A stretch of DNA of 35,689 bases from an uncultured Prevotellaceae bacterium (lineage in GTDB: Bacteria > Bacteroidota > Bacteroidia > Bacteroidales > Bacteroidaceae). The notes under the pieces were generated by a model. It searched no databases, was not told the origin of the DNA, and worked only from the letters and a program-made list of their open reading frames with translations. The stretch lies in assembly GCA_946413885.1 (NCBI GenBank), contig CAMKMK010000002.1, forward strand, positions 1 through 35,689, read 5' to 3'. Below, in pieces: positions 1-7,803 of this stretch (positions within the stretch are counted from its first letter, which is position 1; every line of letters starts with the position of its first letter). The translations under genes were made by a program, and so were the position numbers.

Positions 1-48
1 ATTAGCGCCATCCTGACGAGCCTGGGAGTCAGCAGCTGTTTGATGTAA
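1..48 (+). CDS. C-terminal tail of an upstream gene (partial, unidentified)
   Basis: Frame 1 is open from the window edge and ends in TAA at 46-48, encoding about 15 residues (ISAILTSLGVSSCLM). The other two forward frames stop within the first few codons. A terminator-like hairpin follows 14 nt after the stop, as expected for the end of a real gene. The tail is too short to identify a family. It may also be chance open sequence. Confidence 0.3.
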   Translation: MSAILTSLGVSSCLM

Positions 49-62
49 GAGAGAAAAAAAGT

Positions 63-94
63 GAAGAGGGTGTGTCAAAAAAAGCGCCCTCTTC
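63..94 (+). terminator. Rho-independent terminator-like hairpin
   Basis: GAAGAGGG (63-70) pairs perfectly with CCCTCTTC (87-94). Up to three weaker pairs extend the stem inward to an A-rich loop. A T-rich stretch follows the stem but is broken by C and A, so the terminator is not ideal. It separates the upstream gene tail from the promoter of the FAS1 gene. Confidence 0.55.
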
Positions 95-115
95 TCATTT
101 TACTTCCTCTTTTCT

Positions 116-145
116 TTTGGGAATCAACAAAAATTCGTAAATTTG
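116..145 (+). promoter_or_regulatory. Bacteroidetes-type promoter of the orphan FAS1 gene
   Basis: TAAATTTG at 138-145 matches the Bacteroidetes -7 consensus TAnnTTTG exactly. TTTG at 116-119 fits the -33 element, with an 18-nt gap. Transcription would start near 150-153. That makes the in-frame TTG at 150 an unlikely start codon and favours an ATG at 159 or 177/180. Confidence 0.6.
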
Positions 146-176
146 TGCTTTGAAACCGATGAAAAACGGATATGGA

Positions 177-2303
177 ATGATGAAAAATCGCGCTACTGCT
201 ATCGTCAAAGGAGCCGCCGTGCTGTTGATGCTGGTATTCTTTCATGCCTGCACCGAGAATGTCGATACCTCGGCCCGATATGTTTTTACCGAAAAGACCA
301 TCCTCGACTACCTCTCTTCGCACGACTGCTACAGCGAGTACACACGCCTGCTTGCCGCCGTGCCTGCCGGTCCCTACAGCACGACCAAGGTGGGGCAGCT
401 GCTCTCAGCCCGCGGACATTACACCGTCTTCGCTCCCACCAACGAGGCCATCTATGCCTACCTGGACACGCTGGTGGCTGACAGCGTCATCGACTATCCC
501 TCGTGGGAGGCGTTCACGGACAGCGCCGATCTCGATTCCATCAGGAAGGTTATCGTGCTGAACAGCATCATCGACAGCGGCGACGATGGCCAGGGACTCG
601 AGACCTCTGACTTCCCTGAGATTAGCGGACGCGAGTTTGTGCTGAGCAACATGAACGACCGCAAGCTATCGACCTACTATACGGACAATCCCAACGACAT
701 CCTCATCAACGGCTGGTATCCCGTGGATTCCATCAACCGCGACATACGGCTGCTCAACGGATACGTCCACCAGATGAAGGGCGTGATAGCTCCCCACACC
801 ATCACCGCCGCCACCTATCTGGCGAAGATCGTCAGGGAGAAGCGTGAGGGGTTCCTCGTGACGGCAAGGGTCATCGAGGCCTGTGGACTGATGGACACCC
901 TGAACTGCTGGCGCGACGAGGCCTACGAGACTCTCTACCAGCAGGGCATCATCCAAGACCTGCCGAACATCAACCTGCTGGGCTTTGCTGACAGCGGCAT
1001 GGCCTACGCTCCACGCCACCGCCTCATCGGATTCACCATCTTTGCCGAGCCTGACAGCTTCTGGCGCTCCCAGGGCTTCGACCCTGAAGACCCCGACCTG
1101 CTGGCCAAACTGCAGCAATGGGTCCTCGACCAGCAGCTCATCTCGATGGACGACAAGTTCACCCTCGACGACAACTATTCCTCGCCCGACAACCTGCTGA
1201 ACCTGTGGATTACCTATCACATCCTGCCCATGCGCATCCCTTCCGACAAGCTGGTCATCCATCACAACGAGAGCCGCTTCAGCATCAACAAGCCTTACTC
1301 CTTGGGTATGTTTGCTGAGGAGCTCTACACCTCCATGGGACGACGCAGGCTCCTGAAAATCTACGAGAGCCGAGAGAGCGAGGGAGTCTTCCTGAACCGC
1401 TTCCCTGAACTCGACTGCGGACGTCGCGGAACGGGGGGCGAGCTCCGTTGCGACGAGGACAAGGTGGGATGCCGAGTGGACAGAGAAAGCCGCAATGCCG
1501 TGCTGAGCGACATCATCAACTGCTGCATCTATCCCATCGACAAACCGCTGGCCTATACTGACGACGTGCGCGACAACCTCCATCGCCAACGCTTGCGCAT
1601 CGACGGGCTGGGTATGCTCCCCGAGTCCATCACCAACGACATACGCAAAAAGTCATCCTCCCAACAGAGGTATCAGCAGGTGTACATCCCCAAGCAAAGC
1701 ATCTATCAGTATTTCAACGACATGTGGATGAACGACGACTGCAACATGGTCTATTTCAACGCCTACGCCTACACCTGGCCAGGCAAGAACGGCGACGAGA
1801 TGAAGGCTGTAGGCCGCTACGAAGTCACCTACCGCCTGCCGCCCGTTCCCCGCAGGGGCATCTACGAGCTGCGCTACGCCATCATAGCCACCGATCGGCG
1901 AGGCGTGGCACAAATCTATTTCGGCGACAACTTCAACAAACTCAACGTGGCGGGCATCCCCATGGACTGGACCATCCCTCCCCAGAACCACATTACAGCC
2001 TGGGAGGCCGACACCAATGACGACGACTACAATGCTGAGATAGACAAACGCATGCGCAACAACGGCTACATGAACGGCGACAAGAGCAACTGCGTGCTGG
2101 GCGACCCCAACAACTCTCTCCGCGAATACACATGGGCCATGAGACGCATCCTGCTGCGCCAGTACATGGACCCTGACAAGACCTATTATATACGCATGAA
2201 ATCCATCATCGACTCTGACGCCAAAGAGTTCTACATGGACTACATAGAACTTTGCCCCAAGGAAGTGTTCGACAACCCAGAACGACCTGAAGACATCTGG
2301 TGA
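177..2303 (+). CDS. FAS1 (fasciclin) domain lipoprotein, orphan
   Basis: Predicted exported lipoprotein of 708 aa. From the ATG at 177 the protein has a basic N-terminus, a hydrophobic core and a cysteine in the context FFHAC at residue 25, so it should be lipid-anchored. Two fasciclin-like modules follow, at roughly residues 36-205 and 207-465. The first carries the H1-type box YTVFAPTNEA. The second is more divergent (IGFTIFAEPDSFW). A C-terminal beta-rich region (about 500-695) ends in FYMDYIEL, a pattern common in carbohydrate-binding-like beta-sandwiches. FAS1 domains are known as adhesion or ligand-binding modules; the ligand here is unknown. There is no SusC/SusD pair beside it, unlike the two FAS1 genes further along. 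Starts at 159 and 180 are also possible; 177 gives the best signal peptide and a leader of about 25 nt. Confidence 0.8.
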   Translation: MMKNRATAIVKGAAVLLMLVFFHACTENVDTSARYVFTEKTILDYLSSHDCYSEYTRLLAAVPAGPYSTTKVGQLLSARGHYTVFAPTNEAIYAYLDTLVADSVIDYPSWEAFTDSADLDSIRKVIVLNSIIDSGDDGQGLETSDFPEISGREFVLSNMNDRKLSTYYTDNPNDILINGWYPVDSINRDIRLLNGYVHQMKGVIAPHTITAATYLAKIVREKREGFLVTARVIEACGLMDTLNCWRDEAYETLYQQGIIQDLPNINLLGFADSGMAYAPRHRLIGFTIFAEPDSFWRSQGFDPEDPDLLAKLQQWVLDQQLISMDDKFTLDDNYSSPDNLLNLWITYHILPMRIPSDKLVIHHNESRFSINKPYSLGMFAEELYTSMGRRRLLKIYESRESEGVFLNRFPELDCGRRGTGGELRCDEDKVGCRVDRESRNAVLSDIINCCIYPIDKPLAYTDDVRDNLHRQRLRIDGLGMLPESITNDIRKKSSSQQRYQQVYIPKQSIYQYFNDMWMNDDCNMVYFNAYAYTWPGKNGDEMKAVGRYEVTYRLPPVPRRGIYELRYAIIATDRRGVAQIYFGDNFNKLNVAGIPMDWTIPPQNHITAWEADTNDDDYNAEIDKRMRNNGYMNGDKSNCVLGDPNNSLREYTWAMRRILLRQYMDPDKTYYIRMKSIIDSDAKEFYMDYIELCPKEVFDNPERPEDIW

Positions 2304-2341
2304 GGCCCCATGTGACACGTCAGAGCCGCTGGCTCAACACG

Positions 2342-3283
2342 TCAGAATCCAGGATTCGACACGCCGATATCCACATCCGCCACAAGAGAGAAGTCGCGGA
2401 ACTGGCAGGTGACGTCGAACGTACCAGGAAGCTCCCATCCGAAATTCATCCCCTGGATGCTGAAATCATCCACGGAAGAGTCGGTCAGGAAACCCTTCAA
2501 ATGTAAAGATTTTATCGCATCATCGATAGCTGCCTTCACGTTGACTTTTGCCTTGTGCCACCTGTGGTCGTTGAAGTTGATTTCCCCATAGACATCCTTG
2601 CCTGCCAGCTGATGAATGTAGGTACTGGTTCCCACGTCCCAATGGGTGGAAGCATTCGCCAGGAGCCCGCCTGAGCCTCGATTGTCGAAACAGCCCATGC
2701 CCAGCCACAACGCCTTGCCATAATCCGAGGAAGTGGGATTGGTGTTGCGCACATACAGGTAGCCCAGGCATTGGGCGGCATGAATGGACGTGTCGTAGAA
2801 GGTTCCCATGCGATTGCGGCAACGCATGATGCGCAGGCTGTAGGAGAACGTTACCGTCTGGGCTTTCCCAACAGGCAGGGAACCGAAATCCGTCTCGACG
2901 AGGAAGTTGATCCAGGGCTGGCTCGATGAGGTCCTGTGAGCCTCGTACACCTTGCTGGCATCGACCTTCATGGTAAACGTTCCCTTCGCGTCGCGGGCAA
3001 AGAGGAAGGAATCGTCGGCATAGGTGATGCCATACTTTGTATGCGCAGGATTGTCGCCTGAGAGTTTGGTGGAAAAATCCCAGGAACAAAGCCGCCAGAG
3101 GGGAGGTTCGCTGTTCCTGTCGAAACGGAGCGTATCGATCTTCACCCCCACCCCATTCACGGGTTTGGGAGCCAGGAGAGCCACCCCTTGCTGCATGGCG
3201 GAGTCCACGTAGAGCTGAAATCCGTCGGCTCGCGAAAGAACGGGAGCCACCACCAGAAGAACCGCCAAAAGTGTCTTTCTCAT
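2342..3283 (-). CDS. Secreted protein of unknown function
   Basis: A 313-aa protein that I do not recognise. The N-terminus is a clear Sec signal peptide: MRK, a run of L/V/A, then a likely cut after SRA near residue 19. There is no lipobox cysteine. The mature part is rich in alternating polar and hydrophobic segments and aromatic residues, suggesting a mostly beta fold. The C-terminus contains WELPGTFDVTCQFRDFSL. No catalytic motif is visible. The gene converges on the FAS1 lipoprotein gene with a 38-nt gap and diverges from the purM-like gene across 162 bp. Two exported products side by side suggest a related envelope role, but this is weak inference. It could be a lectin-like or structural surface protein. 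Confidence 0.7.
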   Translation of the reverse strand: MRKTLLAVLLVVAPVLSRADGFQLYVDSAMQQGVALLAPKPVNGVGVKIDTLRFDRNSEPPLWRLCSWDFSTKLSGDNPAHTKYGITYADDSFLFARDAKGTFTMKVDASKVYEAHRTSSSQPWINFLVETDFGSLPVGKAQTVTFSYSLRIMRCRNRMGTFYDTSIHAAQCLGYLYVRNTNPTSSDYGKALWLGMGCFDNRGSGGLLANASTHWDVGTSTYIHQLAGKDVYGEINFNDHRWHKAKVNVKAAIDDAIKSLHLKGFLTDSSVDDFSIQGMNFGWELPGTFDVTCQFRDFSLVADVDIGVSNPGF

Positions 3284-3311
3284 ATTGGGCAGAAAATGAA
3301 AAGTTACGCTC

Positions 3312-3339
3312 CAAAGTTACCATTTTATTTGTAAACAAA
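3312..3339 (-). promoter_or_regulatory. Candidate promoter of the secreted-protein gene
   Basis: On the minus strand TAACTTTG (3319 to 3312) matches the TAnnTTTG -7 box. A minus-strand TTTG (3339 to 3336) lies 16 nt upstream, shorter than the usual spacing of about 19 nt. That element is part of a small inverted repeat, ATTTGT-AA-ACAAAT (3327-3340), which could bind a regulator. The leader to the ATG at 3283 would be about 22 nt. Confidence 0.45.
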
Positions 3340-3391
3340 TGTTCTTTTTGGCAGATAAATGTTACAAAAGGTTGCTTTTTAATCCTCCTGC

Positions 3392-3422
3392 TTGCGAATA
3401 CAATTTAATTGTATTATCTTTG
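3392..3422 (+). promoter_or_regulatory. Promoter of the purM-like gene with an embedded palindrome
   Basis: TATCTTTG at 3415-3422 matches the -7 box, and TTG at 3392-3394 lies 20 nt upstream as the -33 element. The spacer is almost filled by a perfect inverted repeat, AATACAAT-TTA-ATTGTATT (3397-3415), whose last base is the first base of the -7 box. This is an ideal place for a repressor operator. The promoter also rules out the in-frame TTG at 3392 as a start codon. Confidence 0.6.
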
Positions 3423-3445
3423 CACTCCAAATACGAACAACGCGA

Positions 3446-4612
3446 ATGAGTAACCAACGATACATGATGCGGGGTGTGAGTGCTGCCAAGGAGGACGTGC
3501 ACAACGCCATCAAGAACATCGACAAGGGAATTTATCCCCAAGCATTCTGTAAAATCATCCCTGACATCCTGGGAGGCGATCCTGAATACTGCAACATCAT
3601 GCATGCCGACGGAGCAGGCACGAAGAGTAGCCTTGCCTACATGTACTGGAAGGAGACGGGCGACCTGAGTGTCTGGAAAGGCATTGCCCAGGATGCCCTC
3701 ATCATGAACACGGACGACCTGCTTTGCGTGGGGGCTGTTGACAACATCCTGGTAAGCTCGACCATCGGACGCAACAAGATGCTGATTCCAGGCGAAGTGA
3801 TCAGCGCCATCATCAACGGGACAGACGAGCTGCTGCAGGAGATGCGCGAGATGGGTATCGGCATCTATGCCACAGGAGGCGAGACAGCCGATGTGGGCGA
3901 TCTGGTGAGGACCATCATCGTGGACAGTACCGTGACCTGCCGCATGAAGCGAAGCGACGTGATCGACAACGCCAACATCCGCCCAGGAGACGTTATCGTG
4001 GGACTGAGCAGCTGCGGAAAGGCTACCTATGAAAAGGAATACAACGGCGGAATGGGCAGCAACGGACTGACCAGCGCCCGCCATGACGTGTTCTCGAAAT
4101 ACCTGGCAGGGAAGTACCCTGAAAGTTTTGACCACGCCGTGCCTGAGGAACTTGTGTACAGCGGAAAATACAGGTTGACAGACCCCGTTGAGGGCAGTCC
4201 CATCGATGCAGGCAAACTGGTGCTTTCCCCCACACGTACCTACGCTCCTGTCGTCAAGCAGATGCTGGACGAGCTGCGTCCCAAGATTCATGGCATGGTG
4301 CATTGTACGGGTGGCGCGCAGACGAAAGTGCTGCATTTCGTGGGCGAGAATTGTCGCGTCATCAAGGACAACATGTTCCCCGTTCCTCCTCTCTTCAAGG
4401 CTATCCAAGACTGCAGCGGAACGGACTGGGCAGAGATGTACAAAGTCTTCAACATGGGCCATCGCCTCGAAGTATATGTGGCTCCTGAGGATGCAGAAAA
4501 AGTCATCAGCATCAGCAAGAGTTTCAACATCGACGCTCAGATCGTAGGCCGCATCGAGGAAGGCAAGAAGAGCCTCCTCATCAAGAGCGAGTTCGGCGAA
4601 TTCGAATATTAA
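3446..4612 (+). CDS. purM: PurM-like phosphoribosylformylglycinamidine cyclo-ligase
   Basis: 388-aa cytosolic protein of the AIR synthase (PurM) fold. PurM converts FGAM to AIR with ATP in purine synthesis. The N-terminal half contains HADGAGTK (residues 53-60), corresponding to the HSDGVGTK segment of PurM, and GGETAD (144-149). GMGSNGLTSARH (202-213) matches the glycine-rich SNG motif. It is longer than the E. coli enzyme (about 345 aa) and represents the divergent form seen in Bacteroidetes. The ATG at 3446 was chosen because upstream in-frame codons overlap the promoter. It appears to head the cluster running to miaA, with no other purine gene nearby. A different enzyme of the PurM/PurL/ThiL/HypE superfamily is a lesser possibility. 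Confidence 0.82.
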   Translation: MSNQRYMMRGVSAAKEDVHNAIKNIDKGIYPQAFCKIIPDILGGDPEYCNIMHADGAGTKSSLAYMYWKETGDLSVWKGIAQDALIMNTDDLLCVGAVDNILVSSTIGRNKMLIPGEVISAIINGTDELLQEMREMGIGIYATGGETADVGDLVRTIIVDSTVTCRMKRSDVIDNANIRPGDVIVGLSSCGKATYEKEYNGGMGSNGLTSARHDVFSKYLAGKYPESFDHAVPEELVYSGKYRLTDPVEGSPIDAGKLVLSPTRTYAPVVKQMLDELRPKIHGMVHCTGGAQTKVLHFVGENCRVIKDNMFPVPPLFKAIQDCSGTDWAEMYKVFNMGHRLEVYVAPEDAEKVISISKSFNIDAQIVGRIEEGKKSLLIKSEFGEFEY

Positions 4613-4623
4613 AAACAGACGTT

Positions 4624-4722
4624 ATGGTATACATATCTTTACTTGCACTACTCGTCATCATGTTCTTTGCATGGCGTCAGTTCTACCTTACTCAAAAGAA
4701 AAGGAAGAATGGCAGAAAATAA
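4624..4722 (+). CDS. 32-aa single-pass membrane microprotein
   Basis: A short frame from ATG 4624 to TAA 4720-4722, read by hand in the gap between purM and prfA. The product begins MVYISLLALLVIMFFAW, one hydrophobic segment long enough to cross the membrane, and ends in a strongly basic tail (QKKRKNGRK). By the positive-inside rule the C-terminus should face the cytosol. The last 14 nt overlap the prfA start in another frame, so the gene could be translationally coupled to prfA. The composition is unlikely for random sequence, but at this length only conservation can prove it is a gene. Function unknown. Confidence 0.5.
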   Translation: MVYISLLALLVIMFFAWRQFYLTQKKRKNGRK

Positions 4723-5821
4723 TCACTTGTTGGACAAGCTTGACGGCCTGGTGAGCCGTTTCGAAGAGGTCAGTACGATGATTACTGACCCAGCCGTCAT
4801 AGCTGACCAGAAACGATACGTCAAGCTGACAAAGGAATACAAGGACCTGGGGAAAATCGTAGCGGCCCGCAAGGAATACATCGGCTGCCTCCAGAACCTC
4901 TCTGACGCGAAAGAGATGATGGCAATGGAGGACGACCCTGAGCTGAAGGACATGCTTCGTGAAGAGTTGGCTGAAAGCGAGAAACGCATCCCTGAACTGG
5001 AGGAAGAGATAAAGCTGATGCTCGTACCTGCTGACCCAGAGGACGACAAGAATGTCATCATGGAGATTCGTGGCGGTACAGGTGGCGACGAGGCTGCCCT
5101 GTTTGCTGGTGACCTGTTCCGCATGTACTCGAAATTCATCGAGATGAAGGGATGGAAGATGGCCGTGAGCAGTTACAACGAAGGAACCGCAGGAGGCTAC
5201 AAGGAAATCATCTTCAGCGTGACGGGTGAAGGCGTCTATGGGATTCTGAAGTACGAATCAGGCGTACATCGCGTTCAACGTGTGCCTGTCACAGAAACGC
5301 AGGGACGGGTTCATACCTCTGCCGCAACGGTTGCCGTATTGCCAGAAGCCGAGGAATTCGACGTGGAGATCAACGAGGGTGCCATCAAGTGGGACACGTT
5401 CCGTTCGAGTGGTGCAGGAGGACAGAATGTCAATAAGGTAGAATCAGGAGTCCGTGCGCGTTACGTGTGGAGGAATCCTTTTACCAATCAAGACGAGGAG
5501 ATTCTGGTGGAATGTACTGAGACACGCGACCAACCCAAGAACAAGGAGCGCGCCCTGGCTCGCCTGCGTACCTTCATCTATGACAAGGAACACCAGAAGT
5601 ATCTGGACGACATCGCCTCGAAGCGCAAGACGATGGTCTCGACAGGTGACCGCTCGGCTAAGATCCGCACCTACAACTATCCCCAAGGTCGCATTACAGA
5701 CCATCGCATCGGCTACACCATCTACAACCTGAACTCTTTCATGGACGGCAACATCCAGGATTGCATCGACCACCTCATCGTGGCAGAGAATGCTGAGAGA
5801 ATGAAGGAGAGTGAATTGTAA
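4709..5821 (+). CDS. prfA: Peptide chain release factor 1 (RF1)
   Basis: 370 aa, close to the usual RF1 length of about 360. It releases finished peptides at UAA and UAG codons. A coiled N-terminal domain (about 1-110) precedes the codon-recognition domain. The tripeptide PVT at residues 193-195, in the context [14 protein letters not shown], is the RF1 type (PxT); RF2 would have SPF. The catalytic GGQ is at 237-239 and would contact the peptidyl-transferase centre. The start is the ATG at 4709 (MAENNHLL); an in-frame upstream start at 4643 would add 22 residues of non-conserved sequence that lie inside the microprotein gene in another frame. pyrF starts 14 nt after its stop. Confidence 0.96.
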   Translation: MAENNHLLDKLDGLVSRFEEVSTMITDPAVIADQKRYVKLTKEYKDLGKIVAARKEYIGCLQNLSDAKEMMAMEDDPELKDMLREELAESEKRIPELEEEIKLMLVPADPEDDKNVIMEIRGGTGGDEAALFAGDLFRMYSKFIEMKGWKMAVSSYNEGTAGGYKEIIFSVTGEGVYGILKYESGVHRVQRVPVTETQGRVHTSAATVAVLPEAEEFDVEINEGAIKWDTFRSSGAGGQNVNKVESGVRARYVWRNPFTNQDEEILVECTETRDQPKNKERALARLRTFIYDKEHQKYLDDIASKRKTMVSTGDRSAKIRTYNYPQGRITDHRIGYTIYNLNSFMDGNIQDCIDHLIVAENAERMKESEL

Positions 5822-5835
5822 AAGAAATTCAAGAA

Positions 5836-6657
5836 ATGACAAGACAAGAACTCATAGACAACATACGAAGGAAAAAGTCTTTCCTCTGCGTAGGCCTCGA
5901 TACCGACCTGAAGAAGATTCCTGAGCATCTGCTTAGGGAAGAAGAAGACCCCATCTTTGCCTTCAACAAGGCCATCATCGATGCCACAGCTCCTTATTGC
6001 GTCGCCTATAAACCGAATCTGGCTTTCTACGAGGCGTTTGGGTTGGAAGGACTCATCGCTTTCGACAAGACCGTAAGATATCTTCGCGAGAACTATCCTG
6101 ACCAGTTCATCATAGCAGATGCCAAACGAGGCGACATCGGCAACACGAGTGCCATGTATGCCCGCACCTTCTTCGAGGAATACGAGGTAGATGCCGTGAC
6201 GGTAGCTCCCTACATGGGCGAGGATAGCGTGACACCCTTTCTGGGTTACGAAGGGAAATGGGTTATCCTGTTGGCTCTCACCTCCAACAAAGGAAGTCAG
6301 GATTTCCAACTGACTGAGAACACGAAGGGCGAACGTCTCTTTGAGAAAGTGTTGCGGAAAAGTCAGGAATGGGCTGACAGCGAACAGATGATGTACGTGG
6401 TGGGAGCTACACAAGGGCAGGCTTTCGAGGACATCCGCAAGATCGTACCCCATCATTTCCTTCTGGTTCCTGGCATTGGAGCGCAGGGCGGCAGCCTGGA
6501 AGAAGTCTGCAAATATGGAATGACGAAAGAATGCGGACTGATCGTGAACAGCAGCCGTGCCATCATCTATGCCGACAAGACAAAGAATTTTGCCCAAGTG
6601 GCAGGCGAAAAAGCCAAAGAAGTGGCTGACCAAATGGCAGAACTATTAAAATGGTAA
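5836..6657 (+). CDS. pyrF: Orotidine 5'-phosphate decarboxylase
   Basis: 273-aa enzyme of the last step in UMP synthesis (OMP to UMP plus CO2), a TIM-barrel protein in the cytosol. [10 protein letters not shown] near residues 16-25 is the substrate-binding start of the barrel, and DAKRGD at 95-100 is the catalytic D-x-K-x-x-D signature. GATQ and the VPGIGAQGG segment near the C-terminal end form the phosphate-binding loops. The length and the RGDIGNTS context fit the longer PyrF subfamily found in Bacteroidetes, Actinobacteria and Myxococcus rather than the short E. coli type. It lies 14 nt after prfA and 44 nt before lpxD, so it is probably cotranscribed. Confidence 0.96.
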   Translation: MTRQELIDNIRRKKSFLCVGLDTDLKKIPEHLLREEEDPIFAFNKAIIDATAPYCVAYKPNLAFYEAFGLEGLIAFDKTVRYLRENYPDQFIIADAKRGDIGNTSAMYARTFFEEYEVDAVTVAPYMGEDSVTPFLGYEGKWVILLALTSNKGSQDFQLTENTKGERLFEKVLRKSQEWADSEQMMYVVGATQGQAFEDIRKIVPHHFLLVPGIGAQGGSLEEVCKYGMTKECGLIVNSSRAIIYADKTKNFAQVAGEKAKEVADQMAELLKW

Positions 6658-6701
6658 ATGCATAAATTTTAAATCGTAAATCATTAAATAGTAAATAGAA
6701 A

Positions 6702-7751
6702 GTGGAATTTACAGCACAAATGATAGCAGACTTGATAAAGGGAACCCTGGTAGGCGACCCTGATGTCAAGATCAATAATTTTGCCAAGATAGAAGAAGGG
6801 AAGCCTGGTTGCATCAGCTTTCTGGCCAACGATAAATATGAACATTATATTTACGAGACGCAAAGCAGCGTGGTACTCGTAAACCAAGACTTCGAGCCAA
6901 AGAAGGAGATAAAGGCAACACTCATCAAGGTGCCTGACGCCCGCGAGGCTGTAGCCAAGCTGTTGCAATTCTATGAGAGCATGAAACCCAAGCGGGAAGG
7001 CATCAGCGACGTGGCTTTCATTCACCCATCAGCAAAGATTGGCGACAAATGCTATATCGGCCCCTTCGTCGCCATCGCGGAAGGCGTGGAGATAGGAGAA
7101 GGTTGCGTTCTGCATCCACACGTCACGATAGGCAGGAATGCCAAGGTAGGCGCGAATACGGAGATATATAGCAATGCCGTCATCTATCATGATTGTCAGG
7201 TTGGCAATCGTTGTGTGCTTCATGCCGGTTGTGTGATTGGAGCCGACGGCTTTGGCTTCCAACCTACAGAAAAGGGATACGAGAAGATACCCCAAATAGG
7301 TATCGCCATCATAGAGGACGACGTGGAGATAGGTGCCAATACCTGTGTCGATAGAGCCGTCATGGGAGCCACCATCGTTCATAGTGGCGTGAAGATTGAC
7401 AACCTTGTGCAGATCGCCCACAACAATGAGATAGGCAGCCATACCGTCATGTCGGCTCAAGTCGGCATCGCAGGAAGTACGAAAGTGGGAGAATGGTGTA
7501 TGTTTGGCGGTCAAGTAGGTATTGCCGGCCACGCAACTATCGCCAACCGCACGATGGCTGGCGCCCAGGCAGGCATTCCCAACAGCGTGAAAAAGGAAGG
7601 TACAGCCGTCCAAGGAACTCCCGCCATCGAAGGACATAACTTCTGGAGATCCAGCGCCCTCTTCAAGAAACTCCCTGAGATATGGACAGAAATGAACCAA
7701 ATGAAGAAAGAAATCAAAGCTCTGAAAGAACAAGTGGAGCAAAAAGAATAA
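6702..7751 (+). CDS. lpxD: UDP-3-O-(3-hydroxyacyl)glucosamine N-acyltransferase LpxD
   Basis: 349-aa acyltransferase that adds the second (N-linked) 3-hydroxyacyl chain in lipid A synthesis, at the cytosolic face. The N-terminal uridine-binding domain covers about residues 1-100. From about 105 to 295 there is a left-handed beta-helix of hexapeptide repeats (IGxxCYIG, IGEGCVL). The catalytic histidine is H240 in [10 protein letters not shown], equivalent to H239 in E. coli. A short charged helix ([17 protein letters not shown]) closes the trimer end. The start is a [15 protein letters not shown] is the conserved LpxD N-terminus and no nearer ATG preserves it. It is followed by lpxC-fabZ and lpxA. 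Confidence 0.96.
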   Translation: MEFTAQMIADLIKGTLVGDPDVKINNFAKIEEGKPGCISFLANDKYEHYIYETQSSVVLVNQDFEPKKEIKATLIKVPDAREAVAKLLQFYESMKPKREGISDVAFIHPSAKIGDKCYIGPFVAIAEGVEIGEGCVLHPHVTIGRNAKVGANTEIYSNAVIYHDCQVGNRCVLHAGCVIGADGFGFQPTEKGYEKIPQIGIAIIEDDVEIGANTCVDRAVMGATIVHSGVKIDNLVQIAHNNEIGSHTVMSAQVGIAGSTKVGEWCMFGGQVGIAGHATIANRTMAGAQAGIPNSVKKEGTAVQGTPAIEGHNFWRSSALFKKLPEIWTEMNQMKKEIKALKEQVEQKE

Positions 7752-7803
7752 ATTCACAAAACTCTAAACATTACATCAAAAAGCCAACAATATCATTGCA
7801 AAT

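Noticed and set aside
150-152. TTG as start codon of the orphan FAS1 gene
   Set aside because: It falls at the expected transcription start of the TAAATTTG promoter and would give an overlong signal-peptide n-region; ATG 177 (or 159/180) fits better.
7791-7798. TATCATTG as a -7 box for lpxC-fabZ
   Set aside because: It has one mismatch to TAnnTTTG, lies only 5 nt before the ATG and lacks a -33 element; the gene is probably read from upstream.
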